Positions 51,501 through 61,974 of a stretch of DNA of 64,000 nucleotides are shown here, piece after piece. Under the pieces are notes generated by a model. The model was not told the DNA's origin. It did no database searches and saw nothing but the letters and a program-made list of their open reading frames with translations. The translations under genes and the position numbers were made by a program. The stretch spans positions 23,978,798-24,042,797 of the forward strand of contig OZ024744.1 of NCBI GenBank assembly GCA_964016885.1, in the 5' to 3' direction. Within the stretch, counting starts at the first letter, position 1. The number at the start of each line of letters is the position of its first letter. Source of the stretch: Eledone cirrhosa. Its lineage: Eukaryota > Mollusca > Cephalopoda > Octopoda > Eledonidae.

Positions 51501-51930
51501 TTTTAACAACAGTTCAAACTTAAGAACTGATTCGTTTTAACAACAGTTGAATCTTAAAATAAAATTCGTTTAACAACAGTTGAATCTTAAGGACTGGCTC
51601 GTTTTAACATCACATGTATATTATGATAAAACTCGTTTTAACAACAGCTGTATCTTAAGAACTGACTCGATATAACAACAGTTGAATCTTAAGAACTACC
51701 TCGTTTTAACAACAGTTGAATGTTAAGAACTGACTCGTTTTAACAACAGTTCAATCTTAAGATAAAACTGATTATAACAACAGTTGCATCTTAAGAACTG
51801 ACTTGTTTTAACAACAGTTGAATCTGAAGAACTGACTCGTTTTAACAACAGTTGAATCTGAAGATAAAACTCGTTTAACAACAGTTGAATCTTAAGAACA
51901 GACTCGTTTTAACGACAGATGAATCTTATG
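48513..51930 (+). repeat. 3,253-bp unit, copy 2 with a two-monomer deletion
   Basis: In register with copy 1 to about 51,070, where copy 1 has two additional monomers (AAGAACTGATTCG with AAGAGCTG, then a 33-bp B monomer, about 47,826-47,893). After that the offset drops to 3,186 (AATAGTTATCTC at 48,258 and 51,444), that is 67 bp less. Homology continues to about 51,930, past the nominal unit end, where the right copy changes to TTTTAACAACAATTG. A private AAGAACAGACTCG lies near 51,896. Confidence 0.76.
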
Positions 51931-54900
51931 ATAAAACTCGTTTTAACAACAATTGAATCTTAAGAACTGATTCGTTTTAACAACAGTTGAATCTTAAGAT
52001 AAAACTAGTTTTAACAACAGTTGAATCTTAAGAACTGACTCGTTTTAACAACAGTTGAAACTTCAAATAAAACTCGTTTTAACAACAGTTGAATCTTAAG
52101 AACTGACTCATTTTAACAACAGTTCAATCTTAAGAACTGATTCGTTTTAACAACAGTTGAATCTTAAGATAAAACCAGATTTAATAACTGTTGAATCTTA
52201 ACATAAAACTCGTTTTAACAAGAGTTGAATCTTAAGAACTGACTCGTTTTAACAACAGTTGAATCTTAAATAAAACTCGTTTTAACAACAGTTGAATCTT
52301 AAGAACTGACTCGTTTTAACAACAGTTGAATCTTAAGAACTGACTGGTTTTAACAAAAGATGAATCTTAAGAACTGACTCGTTTTAACAACAGTTCAACC
52401 TTAAGAACTGACTAGTTTTAACAAAAGTTTAATCTTAGAATAAAATTCGTTTTAACAACAGTTGAATCTTAAGAACTGACTCGTTTTAACAAAAGTTGAA
52501 TCTTACGAACTGACTCGTTTTAACAATAGTTGTCTCTTAAGATAAAACTCGTTTTAACAACAGTTGAATTTTAAAACTGACTCGTTTTAACAACAGTTCT
52601 AACTTAAGAAATGATTCGTTTTAACAACAGTTGAATCTTAAAATAAAATTCGTTTAACAACAGTTGAATCTTAAGAACTGGCTCGTTTTAACATCACATG
52701 TATATTATGATAAAACTCGATTTAACAACAGCTGTATCTTAAGAACTGACTCGATATAACAACAGTTGAACCTTAAGAACTACCTAGTTTTAACAACAGT
52801 TGAATGTTAAGAACTGACTCATTTTAACAACAGTTCAATCTTAAGATAAAACTGATTATAACAACAGTTGCATCTTAAGAACTGACTTGTTTTAACAACA
52901 GTTGAATCTGAAGAACTGACTCGTTTTAACAACAGTTGAATCTGAAGATAAAACTCGTTTAACAACAGTTGAATCTTAAGAACTGACTCGTTTTAACGAC
53001 AGATGAATCTTATGATAAAACTCGTTTTAACAACAGTTGAATCTTCAAATTAAACTCGTTTTAACAACAGTTGAATCATAAGAACTGATTCGTTTTAACA
53101 ACAGTTGAATCTTAAGATAAAACATCTTTTTAACAACAGTTGAATCTTAAGATAAAACTCGTTTTAACAACAGTTGAATCTTAAGTACTGACTCGTTTTA
53201 ATAACAGTTGAATCCTCAAATAAAACTCGTTTTAACAACAGTTGAATCTTAAGAACTGATTCGTTTTAACAACAGCTGAATCTTAAGATAAACTCGTTTT
53301 AACAACAGTTGAATCTTAAGATAAACCTCGTTTTAACAACATTTCAATCTTAAGAACTGACTCGTTATAACAACAGCTGCATCTTAAGATAAAACTCGTT
53401 TTAACAACAGTTGAATCTTAAGAACTGACTCGTTTTATCAACAGTTCAACCTGAAGAACTTACTCGTTTTAACAACAGTTGAATCTTAAGAACTGACTCG
53501 TTTTAACAACAGTTGAATCTTAAGATAAAACTCGTTTTAACAACAGCTGAATCTTAAGATAAAACTCGTTTTAACAACAGTTGAATCTTAAGAACTGACT
53601 CGTTTTAACAACAGGTGAATCTTAAGAACTGACTGGTTTTAACAATAGTTGAATCTTAAGATAAAATTCGTTTTAACAAAAGTTGAATCTTACGAACTGA
53701 CTCGTTTTAACAATAGTTATCTCTTTAGATAAAACTCGTTTTAACAACAGTTGAATTTTAAAACTGACTCGTTTTAACAACAGTTCAAACTTAAGAACTG
53801 ATTCGTTTTAACAACAGTTGAATCTTAAAATAAAATTCGTTTAACAACAGTTGAATCTTAAGGACTGGCTCGTTTTAACATCACATGTATATTATGATAA
53901 AACTCGTTTTAACAACAGCTGTATCTTAAGAACTACCTCGTTTTAACAACAGTTGAATGTTAAGAACTGACTCGTTTTAACAACAGTTCAATCTTAAGAT
54001 AAAACTGATTATAACAACAGTTGCATCTTAAGAACTGACTCGTTTTAACAACAGTTGAATCTGAAGATAAAACTCGTTTAACAACAGTTGAATCTTAAGA
54101 ACTGACTCGTTTTAACGACAGATGAATCTTATGATAAAACTCGTTTTAACAACAATTGAATCTTAAGAACTGATTCGTTTTAACAACAGTTGAATCTTAA
54201 GATAAAACTAGTTTTAACAACAGTTGAATCTTAAGAACTGACTCGTTTTAACAACAGTTGAAACTTCAAATAAAACTCGTTTTAACAACAGTTGAATCTT
54301 AAGAACTGACTCATTTTAACAACAGTTCAATCTTAAGAACTGATTCGTTTTAATAACAGTTGAATCTTAAGATAAAACTAGTTTTAATAACTGTTGAATC
54401 TTAAGATAAAACTCGTTTTAACAAGAGTTGAATCTTAAGAACTGACTCGTTTTAACAACAGTTGAATCTTAAATAAAACTCGTTTTAACAACAGTTGAAT
54501 CTTAAGAACTGACTCGTTTTAACAACAGTTGAATCTTAAGAACTGACTGGTTTTAACAACAGATGAATCTTAAGAACTGACTCGTTTTAACAACAGTTCA
54601 ACCTTAAGAACTGACTAGTTTTAACAACAGTTGAATCTCAAGAACTGACTCGTTTTAACAACAGTTGAATCTTAAGATAAAACTCGTTTTAACAACAGTT
54701 GAATCTTAAGAAATGACTCGTTTTAATAACAGTTGAATCTTAAGAACTGACTCGTTTTAACAACAGTTCAACCTAAAGAACTGACTCGTTGTAACAACAG
54801 TTGAAACTTCAAATGAAACTCGTTTTAACCACAGTTGAATCTTAAGAACTGAATCATTTTAACAACAGTTGAATCTTAAGAACTGACTCGTGTTAACAAC

Positions 54901-56178
54901 AATTGAATCTTAAGATAAAACTCGTTTTAACAAAAGTTGAATCTTAAGAACTGACTCGTTTTAACAACAGTTCAACCTTAAGAACTGACTAGTTTTAACA
55001 ACAGTTTAATCTTAGAATAAAACTCGTTTTAACAACAGTTGAATCATAAGAACTGATTCGTTTTAACAACAGTTGAATCTTAAGAACTGACTCGTTTTAA
55101 CAACAGCTGAATCTTAAGATAAAACTCGTTTTAACGACAGTTGAATCTTAAGAACTGACTCGTTTTATCAACAGTTCAACCTTAAGAACTGACTCATTTT
55201 AACAACAGTTGAATCTTCAAATAAAACTCGTTTTAACAACAGTTGAATCTTAAGAACTGATTCGTTTTAACATCAGCTGAATCTTAAGATAAACTCGTTT
55301 TAACAACAGTTGAATCTTAAGATAAACCTCGTTTTAACAACATTTGAATCTTAAGAACTGACTCGTTTTAACAACAGCTGAATCTTAAGATAAAACTCTT
55401 TTTAACAACAGTTGAATCTTAAGAACTGATTCGTTTTATCAACAGTTCAACCTGAAGAACTGACTCGTTTTAACAACAGTTGAATCTTCAAATAAAACTC
55501 GTTTTAACAACAGTTGAATCTTAAGAACTGACTCGTTTTAACAACAGTTGAATCTTAAGATAAAACTCGTTTTAACAACAGTTGAATCTTAAGAACTGAC
55601 TCGTTTTAACAACAGGTGAATCTTAAGAACCGACTGGTTTTAACAACAGTTGAATCTTAAATAAAACTCGTTTTAACAAAGGTTGAATATTAGGAACTGA
55701 CTCGTTTTAAACAACAGTTGAATCTTAAGATAAAATTCGTTTTAACAACAGTTGAATCTTAAGAACTGACTCGTTTTAACAACAGTTGAATCTTAAGAAC
55801 TGACTGGTTTTAACAACAGATGAATCTTAAGAACTGACTCGTTTTAACAACAGTTCAACCTTAAGAACTGACTAGTTTTAACAACAGTTGAATCTCAAGA
55901 ACTGACTCGTTTTAACAACAGTTGAATCTTGAGATAAAACTCGTTTTAACAACAGTTGAATCTTAAGAAATGACTCGTTTTAATAACAGTTGAATCTTAG
56001 GAACTGACTCGTTTTAACAACAGTTCAACCTGAAGAACTGACTAGTTTTAACAACAGTTTAATCTTAGAATAAAATTCGTTTTAACAACAGTTGAATCTT
56101 AAGAACTGACTCGTTTTAACAAAAGTTGAATCTTACGAACTGACTCGTTTTAACAATAGTTGTCTCTTAAGATAAAAC
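51931..56178 (+). repeat. Right-hand block with a 2,203-bp internal offset
   Basis: A run starting TTTTAACAACAATTG at about 51,945 recurs at about 54,148 (2,203 bp). It stays in register through the CTTAAATAAAAC and GACTGG monomers to about 52,415 and 54,620, then diverges. Marker monomers lie at about 52,692, 53,878 and before the next block at 56,325. Private changes include AAAACCAGATTTAATAAC (about 52,173), AAACATCTTTTTAAC (about 53,121) and AACCGACTGG (about 55,629). Confidence 0.68.
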
Positions 56179-59093
56179 TCGTTTTAACAACAGTTGAATT
56201 TTAAAACTGACTCGTTTTAACAACAGTTCTAACTTAAGAACTGATTCGTTTTAACAACAGTTGAATCTTAAAATAAAATTCGTTTAACAACAGTTGAATC
56301 TTAAGAACTGGCTCGTTTTAACATCACATGTATATTATGATAAAACTCGTTTTAACAACAGCTGTATCTTAAGAACTGACTCGATATAACAACAGTTGAA
56401 TCTTAAGAACTACCTAGTTTTAACAACAGTTGAATGTTAAGAACTGACTCGTTTTAACAACAGTTCAATCTTAAGATAAAACTGATTATAACAACAGTTG
56501 CATCTTAAGAACTGACTTGTTTTAACAACAGTTGAATCTGAAGAACTGAGTCGTTTTAACAACAGTTGAATCTGAAGATAAAACTCGTTTAACAACAGTT
56601 GAATCTTAAGAACTGACTCGTTTTAACGACAGATGAATCTTATGATAAAACTCGTTTTAACAACAGTTGAATCTTCAAATTAAACTCGTTTTAACAACAG
56701 TTGAATCATAAGAACTGATTCGTTTTAACAACAGTTGAATCTTAAGATAAAACTCATTTTAACAACAGTTGAATCTTAAGATAAAACTCGTTTTAACAAC
56801 AGTTGAATTTTAAAACTGACTCGTTTTAACAACAGTTCAAACTTAAGAACTGATTCGTTTTAATAACAGTTGAATCTTCAAATAAAACTCGTTTTAACAA
56901 CAGTTGAATCTTAAGAACTGATTCGTTTTAACAACAGCTGAATCTTAAGATAAACTCGTTTTAACAACAGTTGAATCTTAAGATAAACCTCGTTTTAACA
57001 ACATTTGAATCTTAAGAACTGACTCGTTTTAACAACAGCTGCATCTTAAGATAAAACTCGTTTTAACAACAGTTAAATCTTAAGAACTGAATCGTTTTAT
57101 CAACAGTTCAACCTGAAGAACTGACTCGTTTTAACAACAGTTGAATCTTTAAATAAAACTCGTTTTAACAACAGTTGAATCTTAAGAACTGACTCGTTTT
57201 AACAACAGTTGAATCTTAAGATAAAACTCGTTTTAACAACAGCTGAATCTTAAGATAAAACTCGTTTTAACAACAGTTGAATCTTAAGAACTGACTCGTT
57301 TTAACAACAGGTGGATCTTAAGAACTGACTGGTTTTAACAACAGTTGAATCTTAAATAAAACTCGTTTTAACAAAGGTTGAATATTAAAAACTGACTCGT
57401 TTTAAACAACAGTTGAATCTTAAGATAAAATTCGTTTTAACAAAAGTTGAATCTTACGAACTGACTCGTTTTAACAATAGTTGTCTCTTAAGATAAAACT
57501 CGTTTTAACAACAGTTGAATTTTAAAACTGACTCGTTTTAACAACAGTTCAAACTTAAGAACTGATTCGTTTTAACAACAGTTGAATCTTAAAGTAAAAT
57601 TCGTTTAACAACAGTTGAATCTTAAGGACTGGCTCGTTTTAACATCACATGTATATTATGATAAAACTCGTTTTAACAACAGCTGTATCTTAAGAACTGA
57701 CTCGATATAACAACAGTTGAATCTTAAGAACTACCTCGTTTTAACAACAGTTGAATGTTAAGAACTGACTCGTTTTAACAACAGTTCAATCTTAAGATAA
57801 AACTGACTATAACAACAGTTGCCTCTTAAGAACTGACTTGTTTTAACAACAGTTGGATCTTAAGAACTGACTCGTTTTAACGACAGATGAATCTTATGAT
57901 AAAACTCGTTTTAACAACAATTGAATCTTAAGAACTGATTCGTTTTAACAACAGTTGAATGTTAAGATTAAACTAGTTTTAACAACAGTTGAATCTTAAG
58001 AACTGACTCGTTTTAACAACAGTTGAAACTTCAAATAAAACTCGTTTTAACAACAGTTGAATCTTAAGAACTGACTCATTTTAACAACAGTTCAATCTTA
58101 AGAACTGATTCGTTTTAACAACAGTTGAATCTTAAGATAAAACTAGTTTTAATAACTGTTGAATCTTAAGATAAAACTCGTTTTAACAAGAGTTGAATCT
58201 TAAGAACTGACTCGTTTTAACAACAGTTGAATCTTAAATAAAACTCGTTTTAACAACAGTTGAATCTTAAGAACTGACTCGTTTTAACAACAGTTGAATC
58301 TTAAGAACTGACTGGTTTTAACAACAGATGAATCTCAAGAACTGACTCGTTTTAACAACAGTTCAACCTTAAGAACTGACTAGTTTTAACAACAGTTGAA
58401 TCTCAAGAACTGACTCGTTTTAACAACAGTTGAATCTTAAGATAAAACTCGTTTTAACAACAGTTGAATCTTAAGAAATGACTCGTTTTAATAACAGTTG
58501 AATCTTAAGAACTGACTCGTTTTAACAACAGTTCAACCTTAAGAACTGACTCGTTGTAACAACAGTTGAAACTTCAAATAAAACTCGTTTTAACCACAGT
58601 TGAATCTTAAGAACTGAATCATTTTAACAACAGTTGAATCTTAAGAACTGACTCGTGTTAACAACAATTGAATCTTAAGATAAAACTCGTTTTAACAAAA
58701 GTTGAATCTTAAGAACTGACTCGTTTTAACAACAGTTCAGCCTTAAGAACTGACTAGTTTTAACAACAGTTTAATCTTAGAATAAAACTCGTTTTAACAA
58801 CAGTTGAATCATAAGAACTGATTCGTTTTAACAACAGTTGAATCTTAAGATAAAACTCGTTTTAACAAAAATTGAATCTTAAGAACTGACTCGTTTTAAC
58901 AACGGCTGAATCTTAAGATAAAACTCGTTTTAACGACAGTTGAATCTTAAGAACTGACTCGTTTTATCAACAGTTCAACCTTAAGAACTGACTCATTTTA
59001 ACAACAGTTGAATCTTCAAATAAAACTCGTTTTAACAACAGTTGAATCTTAAGAACTGAATCGTTTTAACATCAGCTGAATCTTAAGATAAAC
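56179..59093 (+). repeat. 2,915-bp higher-order unit, copy 1
   Basis: The offset is fixed by GAATTTTAAAACTG (about 56,197 and 59,112), TTTTAATAACAG (56,859 and 59,774) and AATAGTTGTCTC (57,479 and 60,394), all 2,915 bp. Two marker monomers, about 56,325 and 57,644, lie inside. Distinctive shared forms are CAGGTGGATC, CTTAAAGTAAAATTCG, ACTGACTATAAC and TTGCCTCTTAAG. The period is 86 monomers minus nine bases, so about nine monomers in each unit are one base short. Confidence 0.85.
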
Positions 59094-61974
59094 TCGTTTT
59101 AACAACAGTTGAATTTTAAAACTGACTCGTTTTAACAACAGTTCTAACTTAAGAACTGATTCGTTTTAACAACAGTTGAATCTTAAAATAAAATTCGTTT
59201 AACAACAGTTGAATCTTAAGAACTGGCTCGTTTTAACATCACATGTATATTATGATAAAACTCGTTTTAACAACAGCTGTATCTTAAGAACTGACTCGAT
59301 ATAACAACAGTTGAATCTTAAGAACTACCTAGTTTTAACAACAGTTGAATGTTAAGAACTGACTCGTTTTAACAACAGTTCAATCTTAAGATAAAACTGA
59401 TTATAACAACAGTTGCATCTTAAGAACTGACTTGTTTTAACAACAGTTGAATCTGAAGAACTGAGTCGTTTTAACAACAGTTGAATCTGAAGATAAAACT
59501 CGTTTAACAACAGTTGAATCTTAAGAACTGACTCGTTTTAACGACAGATGAATCTTATGATAAAACTCGTTTTAACAACAGTTGAATCTTCAAATTAAAC
59601 TCGTTTTAACAACAGTTGAATCATAAGAACTGATTCGTTTTAACAACAGTTGAATCTTAAGATAAAACTCATTTTAACAACAGTTGAATCTTAAGATAAA
59701 ACTCGTTTTAACAACAGTTGAATTTTAAAACTGACTCGTTTTAACAACAGTTCAAACTTAAGAACTGATTCGTTTTAATAACAGTTGAATCTTCAAATAA
59801 AACTCGTTTTAACAACAGTTGAATCTTAAGAACTGATTCGTTTTAACAACAGCTGAATCTTAAGATAAACTCGTTTTAACAACAGTTGAATCTTAAGATA
59901 AACCTCGTTTTAACAACATTTGAATCTTAAGAACTGACTCGTTTTAACAACAGCTGCATCTTAAGATAAAACTCGTTTTAACAACAGTTAAATCTTAAGA
60001 ACTGAATCGTTTTATCAACAGTTCAACCTGAAGAACTGACTCGTTTTAACAACAGTTGAATCTTTAAATAAAACTCGTTTTAACAACAGTTGAATCTTAA
60101 GAACTGACTCGTTTTAACAACAGTTGAATCTTAAGATAAAACTCGTTTTAACAACAGCTGAATCTTAAGATAAAACTCGTTTTAACAACAGTTGAATCTT
60201 AAGAACTGACTCGTTTTAACAACAGGTGGATCTTAAGAACTGACTGGTTTTAACAACAGTTGAATCTTAAATAAAACTCGTTTTAACAAAGGTTGAATAT
60301 TAAAAACTGACTCGTTTTAAACAACAGTTGAATCTTAAGATAAAATTCGTTTTAACAAAAGTTGAATCTTACGAACTGACTCGTTTTAACAATAGTTGTC
60401 TCTTAAGATAAAACTCGTTTTAACAACAGTTGAATTTTAAAACTGACTCGTTTTAACAACAGTTCAAACTTAAGAACTGATTCGTTTTAACAACAGTTGA
60501 ATCTTAAAGTAAAATTCGTTTAACAACAGTTGAATCTTAAGGACTGGCTCGTTTTAACATCACATGTATATTATGATAAAACTCGTTTTAACAACAGCTG
60601 TATCTTAAGAACTGACTCGATATAACAACAGTTGAATCTTAAGAACTACCTCGTTTTAACAACAGTTGAATGTTAAGAACTGACTCGTTTTAACAACAGT
60701 TCAATCTTAAGATAAAACTGACTATAACAACAGTTGCCTCTTAAGAACTGACTTGTTTTAACAACAGTTGGATCTTAAGAACTGACTCGTTTTAACGACA
60801 GATGAATCTTATGATAAAACTCGTTTTAACAACAATTGAATCTTAAGAACTGATTCGTTTTAACAACAGTTGAATGTTAAGATTAAACTAGTTTTAACAA
60901 AAGTTGAATCTTAAGAACTGACTCGTTTTAACAACAGTTGAAACTTCAAATAAAACTCGTTTTAACAACAGTTGAATCTTAAGAACTGACTCATTTTAAC
61001 AACAGTTCAATCTTAAGAACTGATTCGTTTTAACAACAGTTGAATCTTAAGATAAAACTAGTTTTAACAAGAGTTGAATCTTAAGAACTGACTCGTTTTA
61101 ACAACAGTTGAATCTTAAATAAAACTCGTTTTAACAACAGTTGAATCTTAAGAACTGACTCGTTTTAACAACAGTTGAATCTTAAGAACTGACTGGTTTT
61201 AACAACAGATGAATCTCAAGAACTGACTCGTTTTAACAACAGTTCAACCTTAAGAACTGACTAGTTTTAACAACAGTTGAATCTCAAGAACTGACTCGTT
61301 TTAACAACAGTTGAATCTTAAGATAAAACTCGTTTTAACAACAGTTGAATCTTAAGAAATGACTCGTTTTAATAACAGTTGAATCTTAAGAACTGACTCG
61401 TTTTAACAACAGTTCAACCTTAAGAACTGACTCGTTGTAACAACAGTTGAAACTTCAAATAAAACTCGTTTTAACCACAGTTGAATCTTAAGAACTGAAT
61501 CATTTTAACAACAGTTGAATCTTAAGAACTGACTCGTGTTAACAACAATTGAATCTTAAGATAAAACTCGTTTTAACAAAAGTTGAATCTTAAGAACTGA
61601 CTCGTTTTAACAACAGTTCAGCCTTAAGAACTGACTAGTTTTAACAACAGTTTAATCTTAGAATAAAACTCGTTTTAACAACAGTTGAATCATAAGAACT
61701 GATTCGTTTTAACAACAGTTGAATCTTAAGATAAAACTCGTTTTAACAAAAATTGAATCTTAAGAACTGACTCGTTTTAACAACGGCTGAATCTTAAGAT
61801 AAAACTCGTTTTAACGACAGTTGAATCTTAAGAACTGACTCGTTTTATCAACAGTTCAACCTTAAGAACTGACTCATTTTAACAACAGTTGAATCTTCAA
61901 ATAAAACTCGTTTTAACAACAGTTGAATCTTAAGAACTGAATCGTTTTAACATCAGCTGAATCTTAAGATAAAC
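59094..61974 (+). repeat. 2,915-bp higher-order unit, copy 2 with one monomer lost
   Basis: The copy is in register at 2,915 to about 61,060 and at 2,881 after that: TTTTAACAAAAATTG at 58,861 and 61,742. The lost 34-bp monomer is the TTTTAATAACTG one, present at about 58,147-58,180. A private TTTTAACAAAAG replaces TTTTAACAACAG near 60,894. After 61,974 the sequence leaves the unit (AAGATAAATCTCG, about 62,000). Confidence 0.85.
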
